This document shows, one piece after another, positions 1 to 10,299 of a stretch of DNA of 64,000 nucleotides. A program made the position numbers and the translations under genes. How positions within the stretch are numbered: the first letter of the stretch is position 1; each line of letters begins with the position of its first letter. The notes under the pieces are model-generated. The model saw only the letters and a list, made by a program, of their open reading frames with translations, was not told the DNA's origin and made no database searches. Source of the stretch: Macrotrachela quadricornifera (taxonomy: Eukaryota > Rotifera > Eurotatoria > Philodinida > Philodinidae); NCBI GenBank assembly GCA_022393335.1, contig JAJEKB010020704.1, forward strand, positions 99,952 through 163,951, in the 5' to 3' direction.

Positions 1-1332
1 TACGTAAGTATTTTTTTTTTCAATTACTTCATTTTCAGAACATAAAATATTTGTCTTTTATACGAATTGTGTGCGGAATTCTTTTCATGACCTGTGTTGT
101 GAATGAAAACACCTTAATTTTAACTTATCACTTCTGCGAAACATCACGACTACAACTATTTATCCTATTAGAATTCATGCATATATATATTATAGTGCAG
201 ATTTTATCTGAAACAATGTGAAAATCATATCTAAAATAAAATTATTATACATACGACTATCTTACACAATTTCACACATAGAGCTTCGAACTTTTAGTTA
301 CCTCTATGTGATACGATCTCTAATCTGCAATAAAAAAAAGCATGAAAAACTACTTGTTATAAAGAATTAATAAGAAATTGTACTTTGTAGATCAAGAGAG
401 TACTATTCACAATGTTATTGAAACAAGATTGAAAGATATAAAAACCAAGAGAAATTGTTCAATGTATCAATCAGGACACCATTATTAAACACCAATAAAA
501 ATTTGTTTGCAGGCTACCGATCAGGGGGGCTGGGAGGGTTCAGCCCTCCTACCCCCAAAATTTGAAAACATGTTTGACTTTCTGGTTAAATTTTTTAATT
601 TTTCTGATAAACGGGCACAAAAACCGGAATTTTAAGCTCTTTCTCTTGATTTTCTGACAGACAGTCCAATTAAAACACTTTCTGTCAGCAAAATCTTGCA
701 GAAAATGCATAAGTGCAGTGTTTTCTACTTGATATGTAGCAGAAAGCCATATGATAGCACTTTCTGGCAAAATTTCTGGCCTCTCTACCAAATTTTGGCC
801 CCTCCCACTTTTAAATACAATTGGGAACCATGTTTGTTCGCACGAGAGATTCAACATTACACCAAACGGTTGAATGTAAACAGCCGAATCCACCAAAGTG
901 TCTTCAGCAATCTTGGAACAAAGGATCGTTCGTATTTAGATTCTATCTTAGATTGCTATAATTGTGCGAACATGTCAATAAATCTCTCAATATGTAAGGA
1001 AAATAGCTGAAGAAGTTATGATTTTGAAAACAGATCAGTTCATCTTTCCCCTTGAATGTAGAAAATATTTTTCCAAACTAATAGTAGGCAATATTATTTT
1101 TCAATCACTCTAAAGTATTCTGACACTTAATTATGAGTATTTCTTTTCTATCTTGAAAATGCAACGATTAATATAGAACCGAAAATTAATACGAAAGCTT
1201 ATTCTTTCAACTGATATAAGCGGTATTGTTGTTTATGTTTGTTTAATAGCTGGAGTTTGACTGATATTATTTTTTCATTAAGTCTGAAATATCGTCATTC
1301 ATCGTTATGAATAATCTTCTTTTATACTTAAG
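1..1332. other. AT-rich DNA, no gene seen
   Basis: No convincing coding exon is visible. Around 519-560 there is a short G/C-rich inverted motif (ggggggctgg... with ccctcctaccccc) that resembles the G-tract ends of small inverted-repeat elements such as the one at 32653, but I find no matching second end. Open frames at 549-1010 have no codon or domain support. Confidence 0.5.
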
Positions 1333-1848
1333 ATCCAGCAAGCACTACAACAATCGCGATAACAACTACAACTACTACAACAACAATTACAACAGAAACT
1401 ACAACAACCACAACAAAAACGACAACTACAAGTATATCCGTTCACTCGATATTCTAGTTACAGAAGTTGCATGTAGACACTCGGGCTTTTTTAGCTAAAA
1501 TGAAATTAATACATACTGACTATTATAATTTTATATTTAGCATCAACAACTACTACAACTACTACTACTTTAGCTTATTGTGCTACGACTTGCACTGGTA
1601 GTTTTGATCCTTCCGCCACTAGCACTACCTGCTCTCTTTATTGTGATGATGGTGGTAGTTATTATTGTCATCCTACGTCTACTTATTGTCCTAATCAGTT
1701 TTATAGTCCTACTGGATTTGGTTTTTGTGATCCTGCTAGTAGTCGTTATACTGGTGCTTGTAATACTACTACCCATTGTTGTGTTTATGATAATTATTAT
1801 CCTGATTATTATTGTCTAAGTCAGGACACTTGTGGTTTTATCGGCTAA
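1333..1848 (+). CDS. 3' exons of a Thr-rich, Cys-rich secreted-type protein (partial)
   Basis: Two exons join in frame. The first (about 1333-1431; the 5' edge could also be 1339 or 1343) encodes an almost pure Thr tract. An intron with GTATAT donor and TTTAG acceptor (1432-1540) follows. The last exon (1541-1848, stop TAA at 1846) continues the Thr tract and then encodes about 85 residues with 12 cysteines, including one CC pair, rich in Tyr, Ser and Thr. A Thr-rich (probably O-glycosylated) stalk plus an even-numbered Cys module is typical of secreted or mucin-like proteins; that role is inference. The 5' exons with start codon and signal peptide were not identified. In-frame joining through the Thr repeat on both sides of the intron is the main evidence that this is a gene rather than microsatellite noise. 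I do not recognise the family. Confidence 0.6.
1345..1430. repeat. ACA/ACT trinucleotide tract
   Basis: Imperfect ACA/ACT/AAC trinucleotide run that overlaps the Thr-coding exon. It resumes at 1543-1569 across the intron, so it is coding in the frame chosen here. Confidence 0.8.
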
Positions 1849-3187
1849 AGCTTATCGAACATTACGAGAGAATTATTTGTATAGTAGACTCGTATCTCTC
1901 TAAATAAGAAAGACTCATGAACTTTACCTATAAATTTGTCACTAGTTCATTTTTGTCTAATTTTTTTACCTGTCTGTTTTCACTTTTCTATTGTATCTAT
2001 TGGTTGCTTCTTATTTTGTCACAAATGTGTCAGTTTTTTTTTGTTTGCACAAAATACACAATATTCTGCAAATATTTCTTTGCTTTACATCTATCGTGTC
2101 TGCCAGAATCTCTTTCTACAGAATTTTTTGTAGAATTTCATCAGGACCAAAAGAGGACTACGCAAGAAGCATATCAAATTTACGAAATAGATATGTAGAA
2201 TCTTTTCAAATGTTAAGAAACTATGAATGATCCATAAGATATCTGCCGAATCTTAAAATAATGTCTGAATCATTTTATAGAAAACATACCGAACTTTTAT
2301 ATAGACTAAGAAAGATTTCTTAGATTCTATATCAGAACTTGAGATAGAATATAAGGCTATAGAGAGTTCCACGGATAATATACGGAACTTTTAAACAAAA
2401 CACAAAACTACCTGGATTCCGCGGAAAAGTTACGAAACCCATTGGAAGTATCGTTCATCTATTCGGAAATCCTAAAAAACCGATGGAACTTTAAAAAATT
2501 GTGTGCGAAATCGTTGGAACTTCTACCAGTTCTCTGAACTTGAGATGATTCAGTAGAGAACCTATCAAGAGGAGGAAAGCAATTTTCTGGATCCACAGAT
2601 TCTGTAGTTCCTCATGGTTCCTGATGAATTTTAGAGTAAAGTTCCGAGTTTGTGCCAAAATCTATTGAAATTTACTAAAACTCTTTAGAATTTACGAAAG
2701 TCTATTACTATTTTCAGATGGTCACCCAAAATGAGCGAGAATTTCAAATCTTCGATAGATGTATCTCCAGTGTCGTTATTTTCGACAAATAAACTATTTC
2801 TGATGAAAGAAAAGACTGGAAACATTTGCATTACAGATTATTGAGTAACTTATTAGCAAAGGATTACCCCAATCCTGATGTGTTTTACGATTTCTGATAG
2901 TTCCAGAAGCTGGCAAGAACTACTTTTTCCTCATTGATACCTACTTCTTTTAAAGTGAAAAAAACCTACAAAGTAAATCTTTTTTAACCATGAGTGGGTT
3001 AGGCCGTATTCATACTCCTTCCATTTAGTATGTATAGATATTTGATACTACTAGATTCTCTGATTCATGTTACAAATGTTTATTAACGTATTATCTTATC
3101 TTCTATTATTGCAAAGGAAGTGAATACCAATTTACGTGCTTGATGTTGTATAATACTTCCTTCTGAATCTTTCTTATCGTGAAAAAG
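1849..3187. repeat. AT-rich DNA with a degenerate CGAAAC/GTTTCG-type repeat (about 2210-2720)
   Basis: 1849-2200 is AT-rich without a supported gene. From about 2210 to 2720 short motifs such as cggaacttt, cgaaaccc and ggaactttaa recur every few tens of bases. They resemble the hairpin-array repeat at 47250-48035 and the foldback elements at 45030 and 59538, so this is probably an old, strongly decayed copy. 2720-3187 shows nothing. Confidence 0.4.
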
Positions 3188-3197
3188 TTTATAAATA
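3188..3197 (+). promoter_or_regulatory. TATA-like box
   Basis: TTTATAAATA lies 73-82 bases before the ATG at 3270, a reasonable position for a core promoter of the small secreted protein gene. Confidence 0.4.
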
Positions 3198-3269
3198 CAA
3201 GCATTAGTTGCGATTTGCTCTAGCTAGTACTAAAAAAGGTGTAATAACCCAACGAAATCGTTTCTTTCG

Positions 3270-3785
3270 ATGAATTCAATAATGAAGTTTCTGAAAGCGA
3301 AGCTTATATTATTACTTTTATTAACACCATGTTACACGGCTTTCTTCTTGTCATCGTCATCGTCAAGTGGACATGGAAATTTTGCTTATACGCACAATAA
3401 ACAACAGCTGAACACGCTATACAATAAACCAATTCAGTCCGTACAAGAAGTCAGGCGACCATTATCATCACTAGGATCCGGAAATCCTTTGAATAATTTG
3501 GGTGTTAATCATCGTGGACAACTGGTTACATTTGCAGACGGGCAAAAATTTCTGGTGCATAAAGGACCTGGTTTTGGTCGAGATTCACAAACAGTAGTAG
3601 TTGATTCAAAATACATGTCCAATAAGTGGACACAAAACGGTCCAGTCATACACAGAGATCCTGCAAAGAAGTCTACCAACTTAGGAGATTTAATTAAAAG
3701 TGGCGGTTCAAAATACAATTTCTTATGTGATAACTGCATTCATGCCTCTGATCGGATGAAAGAACGATTTCGAGAAGGTCGATAG
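3270..3785 (+). CDS. small secreted protein with a C-terminal DNCIHA motif
   Basis: Intronless 171-residue protein. An ATG at 3270 and another at 3282 (residue 5) precede a hydrophobic stretch (about residues 7-27, poly-Leu core), a clear signal peptide; the second ATG gives the more compact signal. A Ser run follows, then a central region with the segment LVTFADGQKFLVHKGPGFG and, near the C-terminus, a Cys in the context DNCIHAS. A His followed much later by an N-C-x-H motif is reminiscent of circularly permuted papain-fold proteins (LRAT/NlpC-P60-like), in which that Cys is the nucleophile. This is a motif-level guess and needs a profile search. Secretion is well supported; the enzymatic role is not. 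A TATA-like box stands upstream. No membrane anchor other than the signal segment is seen. Confidence 0.7.
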   Translation: MNSIMKFLKAKLILLLLLTPCYTAFFLSSSSSSGHGNFAYTHNKQQLNTLYNKPIQSVQEVRRPLSSLGSGNPLNNLGVNHRGQLVTFADGQKFLVHKGPGFGRDSQTVVVDSKYMSNKWTQNGPVIHRDPAKKSTNLGDLIKSGGSKYNFLCDNCIHASDRMKERFREGR

Positions 3786-4941
3786 TCTATCGGACAGCCA
3801 ACATTTATTAGAAAAAGACGTTTCAACGTAAATAAGAGATCATTTTAATTTAAACCTGTTTCGTAATTGATAACTAATTTGATTGTATACCAAATAATCA
3901 CGTTGGAAATTTAATTTAATTAAAAAAAAATTACTACATCCTTCTATTTTCACTAAATTCGATGTTGATGTACAAGATAAAAAAATATTACTCTTAGATT
4001 TTCATTTATATTGAAACTCTATATAGATGACTTTTGATGCTTATTATCTTGTACATTGAATACAAGTTATTTTTCTTTTCACACAAACTCAATCTCGATT
4101 TAATAGTAAATGATGAATGCGTACAAGATCAGATATCAAGAGTTTGAAATGACAATGAATACGCTGATGCTATTACGCAAAAATATTCACAAAGATTCAC
4201 AGGGTCGATTCTATGATAACGCGCGTTTAAGAAATCAATATTTTGCACATTTTTCGTATGGGAATTTAATAATAACCTTGAAACAATTTGTACGTCATTT
4301 ATTCGCTATTCTCAATAAGTTTCTACACTACGATATGTACCACAAATAAAGGCGATTCTACATTCTGTCAAATGATCTGTTACTTAAGTCGATCATTAGT
4401 AAGTTCAAATTATGAAAAAAAAAAAGATCTTTAGAACAATATCTTACTTTGAAATCACACGGTAACTCAAAACTAACGTTTGCTTTAGAAAAAAATCAAG
4501 GAACGTTTAGCAAGAGAATACATAACATCTTTTGTCTAGCTTTTTAAAACTATTTATTATCTGAGAGTCAGTAATATAACGAATATTCTGTCTATTTTAT
4601 GAGTCCAATATTAGCTTCTGATGATTATTTTACTGCGATATAAAATCAAGCTCACATATTTTTTCATTACTCAATCGAGTTATACGTTCCGTTACCATGA
4701 GTTCTTCCAAAATAAGCAAGAAAATTGAATTAAAAACAAATATAACGGCAACATGTTTGTTGACTATGATTCTTCTTTTTCCAATCATAATTAGATTTTA
4801 TCTAAATATCTAACGAATAACAAATCAAATTAATTCATTAATACATACTTTCATATTTTCGATACAAATTTCGATTAGAATGTCTTCCATTTTTCAAAAT
4901 ATTAATGTTAAAGGTAAAAAAAACACTTAGCCTTACGAGCA
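3786..4941. other. AT-rich intergenic DNA
   Basis: No gene is supported. A 79-codon open frame at 4110-4349 has no recognisable domain and ordinary AT-rich composition. Poly-A runs near 3924 and 4416 are the only notable features. Confidence 0.5.
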
Positions 4942-6017
4942 TTGATCTTGGCTTGGCATGAAAAGAAACATTCGGGATATCGTAAAATTACGAAAAACCT
5001 TTGGCAAGATTATCAACCTGATGGAGTATCATACAATGGATTATTATCATTATTGAAATGTACTATAAAAAGAGGAACACTGGAAGATAAGCCAAGAACA
5101 GTCATAAATATTGAACAAATCAAGCAAAGACATTTGCATCAAAAACATAATCCTGGTCAACGATCAACAGCTGTCAATTTAAGAATATCTTTAGCAAGTA
5201 TTCATCGTGTGATGAAAAAAGACTTACGTATCAAACCATTTCATAGATTTAAAACATCTAAGATGACTAATGATCATATAAAACGTCGAGTTAAAAGTGC
5301 TAAAACTTTATTGGATAAATATGGATGAAAAGAAAAAACAAAAAAAATTTCGTGGCATTTAGTCATTAACTCTGATTATTCAGTTAAGATTGGTTTACAA
5401 GTGCAGAATAATACAAAGAACAATGTAGTTTATGGTCAAACTCGTGAATCAATACCACGCGAAATATTAGAAGCACCGGAAGCAAAATTTTTTCAAGGTT
5501 TTACGATGTGGGGTGCGATTAGCTGGCGTGGACTTATACCTAAAAATGGTCCGATTTTTATTGATGAATTTTTGAATGGGTATGAATGGCGTCGTGGTGA
5601 AAAGGAAAGCATGATTACTGAAAGATATATTGATCTATTGAAAGAAAAGATAATTCCACCAATTGAAGAAAGATATATTGATAATGATTATATTCATCAA
5701 GATGATTATGATTCTATTCATCGTGCAAAAATGACATTAGAGTTTATCGAAGAAAATATGCCATCCCGTATCATGCCTGAAGATTAAGTTTCAAAGCTAG
5801 ATGATGTATGGCCTATTGAAAACATCTGGTCCATTATTCCAATGGAATTAATGAAAAAAGATTGTCAGGATCTGAATCAGGTGAAAAATGAAATAAACAA
5901 AATATGGAAAAATTTCGATGTTAACTTGTGTGCTGAAATGATGTTAAGTATACCATGAAGATTAAAAGCAGTAATAAAATATCAAGGTAGAAGAATTCGT
6001 AAAAAAAATTATTGATT
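4942..6017 (+). pseudogene. Tc1/mariner-superfamily transposase with three in-frame stops
   Basis: One reading frame runs from about 4942 to a final stop near 6015 and reads as a Tc1-like transposase. A helix-turn-helix-type N-terminal half comes first (…IHRVMKKDLRIKPFHRFK…). A first-Asp block follows (VINSDYS), then MWGAIS, a second-Asp block (YIHQDD…HRAKMT) and the third-Glu block WPIENIWSI. Stops interrupt it at 5326 (TGA), 5785 (TAA) and 5956 (TGA) without any shift of frame, so the damage is point mutation only. The canonical N-P of the LNPIENIW motif is changed to W-P. The encoded enzyme would have cut and pasted its own element; this copy cannot make a full protein. I could not find convincing terminal inverted repeats at either side. 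It is transcribed away from nothing in particular and is unrelated to the ODC gene downstream. Confidence 0.85.
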
Positions 6018-6710
6018 TTTTTTCATCGCCTGGTTGTTTTTCTTATCATTACTAATGATGTTAATACTAAACTAGATGAATATGTCGTTTTTTTTATTTT
6101 TAAAATAAATTTATAGTCTCGAATATAAAAATTGAAATTTGATCATTTTTTTCAAAAACTTCATCATTGCAGTGTATTCTTAGGACTAATACAAATCCAT
6201 CACAATCTCTCTTGGGTGATAGCTTAGAAGCTGCTCTTCAAAAATATATGATTGCTATCTGTCTACCTTTAAATACAGCAATGATATAACAAAAATAAAA
6301 ATGGGGCCTTTACTTATGAAATACCCTTTATAAACTCTTCTACCTTCATAATTGATTATTTTTATTACGTCATATATTCCTTACACAATTCATCCTTTAT
6401 ACTTATGACTATTATCGTCATCATTTAATTATCTCACCAAAATAGTTTATCCCTGTCAATGAATATTTTACACATTATTATGACAGTTTCTATTTTAGTT
6501 TTCTTTCTTTCTTTCTTTCTTTCACTCTTCTTCATTTTTTTTCTTTTTCTTCTCTTCTCTTCTCTTTTTCGATATGCGTTGCGCATCTTCGTGGGTGGTG
6601 GAGGTGTCATGGCCTTCAGCCATGATGCATCATTTCCCCTGGGACATTTTGAGTCATATCCTTTTGATGAGGATTCCTCACTCCTTCACAAATAAACATT
6701 GTCATCGAAT
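6018..6710. other. intergenic DNA with a polypyrimidine tract
   Basis: AT-rich, with a CTTT/TTC polypyrimidine run at about 6500-6570. The open frame across it is low complexity and is not called. The 3' part carries the promoter of the downstream gene. Confidence 0.5.
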
Positions 6711-6711
6711 G

Positions 6712-6719
6712 TATAAAAA
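6712..6719 (+). promoter_or_regulatory. TATA box of the ODC gene
   Basis: TATAAAAA stands 76-83 bases before the ATG at 6795. An AG preceded by an AC-rich stretch (AG at 6781-6782) lies 12 bases before the ATG and could serve as a splice acceptor for cis or spliced-leader splicing. Confidence 0.5.
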
Positions 6720-6794
6720 CCCATATGTACATATCATCTACCATACAGAAAAAAAAACATTACTTTCATTATCAACTAACAGAACACAGTACAT

Positions 6795-8105
6795 ATGGCT
6801 GATCGTTTATATAAATATTTAACGCTATGTAAAGACTATGTCTTCCTACGATGGCTTGATATTCAAAGTAATTTAGCAAATGAAGATATTATTAAAAAAA
6901 TTCAAGAGCCTATTCCAGCTGGCACTACTTCTTTGTATAAGTCGTGTAAATTATATTCCGTCGATGAAACTATTAGAAAATTGAAACCTTCAATACCAGT
7001 GTATTGTTTACGACCAAAAACTATTGAAACCACTGCTGCTTGGTTTGTATCAAGTTTTCCTGGACAAGTACTCTATGCAGTTAAATGTAATCCAGAACCC
7101 CAAATACTACAAATGCTATGGAATGGTGGTATTCGTCATTTTGATTGCTCATCGTTGAAAGAAATTGAATTGATCCGTACTCTTCTTCCTTCAGCAAAAG
7201 CTTATTTCATGCATCCAATTAAAACAAGAAATTCAATATATAAAGCCTACTTTCATTATGGTATACGGGATTATGCACTCGATAGTATTGAAGAGTTGCA
7301 TAAAATTATTGAAGTGACTGCAAATGCAAATGACCTTAGTCTTCTGGTTCGAATCAAAGTACCTGCAAATGTTGCGTTACATGATTTGTCACATAAATTT
7401 GGTGTTAACACAGCTGACGCCGTCGATATTTTACGACAAGCAAGACCAGTTGTTAAAAACTTAGGTATATGCTTTCATGTAGGTTCACAATGTTTAAACC
7501 CGCAGTCTTATGAAAATGCTTTAGCCCTTGTGAAAAGTATTATCACTGAAGCAAATGTTAAAATTGATATTATCGATGTTGGTGGTGGTTTTCCTGCACA
7601 GTATCCACATTGTGTACTACCATCTCGAGATCTATTTATTCATGCTATCAAACGTGGTATTGAAGATTTAAAGCTACCGGAAAAACCGGCACTTTGGTGT
7701 GAGCCTGGTCGTGCTTTAGTTTGTGCAGGATGCTCACTTGTAGTTACAGTGCTAGCACGTAGAGGAGACGTGCTCTATATAAATGATGGAACCTATGGAA
7801 ATTTAGCTGATGCTGGTAAAACACTGAACTGGCGCTATCCGGTACGTCTCGTGCGCCGAAATGAAACAACGAGCACAGCAGCAAATGAACTAAACAGCTT
7901 TACATTTTATGGACCAACTTGTGATAGTCTCGATGCAATGAAGGGCCCATTTATGTTGCCTGATGATATTAAAGTAGATGATTATATTGAGATCGGTCAA
8001 ACGGGCGCCTATAATTCGGCTTTAAAGACTTCATTTAACGGATTTGATGAAACAATAATTGTTTTAGTAGATGATGACTTTTCCACAACTGTTTCAGAAC
8101 ATTGA
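6795..8105 (+). CDS. ornithine/lysine decarboxylase, bacterial type (PLP fold III)
   Basis: Intronless 436-residue enzyme of the alanine-racemase-fold decarboxylases. These use PLP to turn ornithine (and in some bacterial members lysine) into putrescine or cadaverine, the first step of polyamine synthesis, in the cytosol. Visible landmarks: PLP-binding Lys97 in YAVKCNPEP, His200 in HKFG, HVGSQ at 228-232, the phosphate-binding DVGGG at 261-265, EPGR at 303-306, the catalytic Cys376-Asp377 in YGPTCDSLD, and GAYNSALKTSFNGF near 404-417. An N-terminal extension of about 60 residues precedes the barrel. The C-terminus lacks the PEST tail of vertebrate ODC, and the wording around TCDSLD and GPFMLP recalls alphaproteobacterial enzymes, so horizontal acquisition is likely (inference). 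The family also has catalytically dead antizyme inhibitors; here Lys and Cys are kept, which argues for activity. A TATA box lies upstream. Confidence 0.9.
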   Translation: MADRLYKYLTLCKDYVFLRWLDIQSNLANEDIIKKIQEPIPAGTTSLYKSCKLYSVDETIRKLKPSIPVYCLRPKTIETTAAWFVSSFPGQVLYAVKCNPEPQILQMLWNGGIRHFDCSSLKEIELIRTLLPSAKAYFMHPIKTRNSIYKAYFHYGIRDYALDSIEELHKIIEVTANANDLSLLVRIKVPANVALHDLSHKFGVNTADAVDILRQARPVVKNLGICFHVGSQCLNPQSYENALALVKSIITEANVKIDIIDVGGGFPAQYPHCVLPSRDLFIHAIKRGIEDLKLPEKPALWCEPGRALVCAGCSLVVTVLARRGDVLYINDGTYGNLADAGKTLNWRYPVRLVRRNETTSTAANELNSFTFYGPTCDSLDAMKGPFMLPDDIKVDDYIEIGQTGAYNSALKTSFNGFDETIIVLVDDDFSTTVSEH

Positions 8106-8810
8106 ATATAAAATTCAATAATAGCGCTGATACTTATTATTTTTTTGTAAAAAGTTTTTTAAAAATAAATTTTAAGTTTTAATATATTTACATGACATTG
8201 TGCCGAGTCATTGATTAAATATCAGTTTTAGTCAATAAATTCGCAGACAGGACACTTTGTATTATGTTATGTCTCATAAACAGCTACACTGGGAGTGTGG
8301 ATGAATATATGGTATGGAGCAATGCTATTATAGTCATTTAGTTCTTATCAGGAATGTTACAACATTAGGGGTGTGAGGACAACTGCAATGATCAAGATTT
8401 CGTTTCGGCTACAAAGCTCATCAGATGGCTTCAGCAGCTACAAAAGTGGGTGTATCTGGAGCGGTATACATTTTCCCAATAGACAAAGATTTTGTAGCCT
8501 TATGTACAAAGAAACAAAAAGAATTAAAAGCAAGAAAAGAAAAAAAAAGAAAAAAACTGATATATGTATCTCATTGAATTATGCATTTATATCAATTAAA
8601 AATTACAATTAAGTAAAATCTAATGAAAAGATGACAATCCTCTTTGATTGGTTGTTAGAATAGAATGCATACGCTTATCTTTCACTTTGACACTTTGTCA
8701 TTTGTCTCGAAAATAGTTTATCAGGTGAGTTACAATTCAATCCTTCACTAAGTTAAAGTGTCCAACAAGAGTGAGAAAAGAAATTATTCAGATAATAATT
8801 TCTTGCAGAA
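8106..8810. other. AT-rich intergenic DNA with one SINE-like motif
   Basis: No gene seen. 8396-8428 carries a motif ending CTCATCAGATGG that recurs at 33596 and 39373. An A-rich purine stretch is at 8530-8557. Confidence 0.4.
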
Positions 8811-9332
8811 TTGGCTGCAGAAGAAAAACCTTTATCAGCTGAAGTCGCAAGTGAAAGTTTTAACGAAAATAATGTACAGTATCGATCACCGAACAACAAG
8901 AAATAAGAAATATCAACAAGCACATCTTGAACCAAAAATGTTATGGATGCTCTTTCATCTTTGTCTGAATCTGAAGGTAATTTTTTTTGAAATATCACAT
9001 GATTTTAATTAATTTAATCTTTTTCTTTTCAACTATTATCGAAGAGTTATCAACGAAATCTCATTTAATCGATTTAAGTCAAACTTCTATTAAAAAAAAT
9101 CGTGGTATTATAATTATGAAAACGAAAAGCTAATTTATTAGTCGAGATCTATCAGACAATAGAAAATATAATGATGATAAATTAGGATACTTGATTTCTT
9201 GTAGTCCTTGTCATGATTTAAATTTATCTGATTCTCAAAATTGTGAATTAAAAAAAACAAACAATGCTCATTTATTTGAAACTAGTACAAAGATTACCCG
9301 TTGTTGGAATACAGCATCAAGAAAGATATAGT
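8811..9332 (+). pseudogene. decayed coding fragment, possibly the N-terminal part of the hAT relic downstream
   Basis: In one frame 8811-8980 reads as an acidic Ser-rich segment (LAAEEKPLSAEVASESFNEN) with two stops. It ends at a possible donor (GGTAATT), and after a possible acceptor at about 9045 the reading continues (ELSTKSHLIDLSQTSIKKN) with further stops to about 9330. Codon-like composition is the only evidence. The position just before transposase remnants suggests it belongs to the same dead element. The function is unknown. Confidence 0.3.
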
Positions 9333-9718
9333 CTTTTATTTTTTCTCTCGTTTATTCAACTTTGGTCCAGATAGTGAACGATCTCAAGAAAAACTGGACT
9401 TCAAAAGCTGTGTCGTTGTGGTCTAAAATAACTGGTATGGGAAGAAATTTAAAATAGAAATCCTCGGACGGCCCCATCAGGGACCATATACGTCCCTAAT
9501 GAACTCGTCCCATTTTAATTTCTCTTTAACTGATTGTAATTAGTACTGAATTATCGATTTAATTGTTTTATCTATATGTAAAAGGAGTGTGGGCACCGTC
9601 TATCGGTGTTAGGATACGAGATATTACTGTTCTTGTCGTCATATTCTTTTTTTCTTTTCGTTCTGCACATATGCTCACATATATGCTTCTTTTCTCTTTC
9701 TTCATATTTTGTTGGTTC

Positions 9719-9946
9719 TGATAATAATTTCATTAATGAACAACGTAAAAGTGCACGTGATTGGTTTAATGGTGCTTTAGGTGTAGCATTAAGGCCTCCT
9801 GGACGTATTGAAAATACATGGGTCGACTTGATGGATCATCACACTCCCGGTCATACTGGTGAAATAACATTAAACGCTTGTATTGTATCAAACTATATTG
9901 ATTATACTTCTGCTCGTTTTCTACAGGATTCTTGGAACTTGCTATA
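9719..9946 (+). pseudogene. MULE-type transposase fragment
   Basis: Seventy-odd codons after a probable splice acceptor read as a C-terminal part of a Mutator-like transposase of the FLYWCH/MULE type: RKSARDWFNGALGVALRPPG, then ENTWVDLMDHHTPGH, and YIDYTSARF before the frame ends. Family members usually continue with a 'TNN..EGWH' catalytic-Glu block, which is absent. The upstream part of the open frame (from 9606) is low-complexity hydrophobic and looks like intron. It is a dead fragment with no element ends recognised. Confidence 0.5.
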
Positions 9947-10299
9947 AAGCTTGAAGAAACTGTGAAGATAAAACATATGATTAAATAATATTTTTTTTCT
10001 ACTTGATGTTCTCTTGTGCTATTGATCAGATGTCTTTCTTTCAACTATTTGTCAAATGATAAATTAATTAATAAATTATCTCATTAATATCTTTTCGTTA
10101 ATTAGTTAAGGACGAAAGTGATAGGACGAATTCGGAAAGTTTGTTCTGAGACGAATTTTCACCAATTAAGAACGGCTCCAGCCAAGGGTAACCCGAAATT
10201 CCACTAAGTATCAGTTTTTACTCCTTCTATTTAGGTTCAAATAGAAAATTAGTGAAGCATTCCAAACGTATTACATATATTACTGCTGAAAATCGATTA

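Noticed and set aside
549..1010. Overlapping open frames of 104-115 codons on both strands
   Set aside because: No motif, no splice signals, and they overlap a G/C-rich repeat-like motif; likely chance frames.
1580..1819. Plus-strand frame rich in Leu/Val/Ile read as a membrane protein
   Set aside because: It is a shifted reading of the Cys-rich exon, whose own frame joins across the intron and ends in a proper stop.
6459..6695. Phe/Leu-rich frame resembling a membrane peptide
   Set aside because: Comes from a CTTT/TTC polypyrimidine tract; low complexity only.
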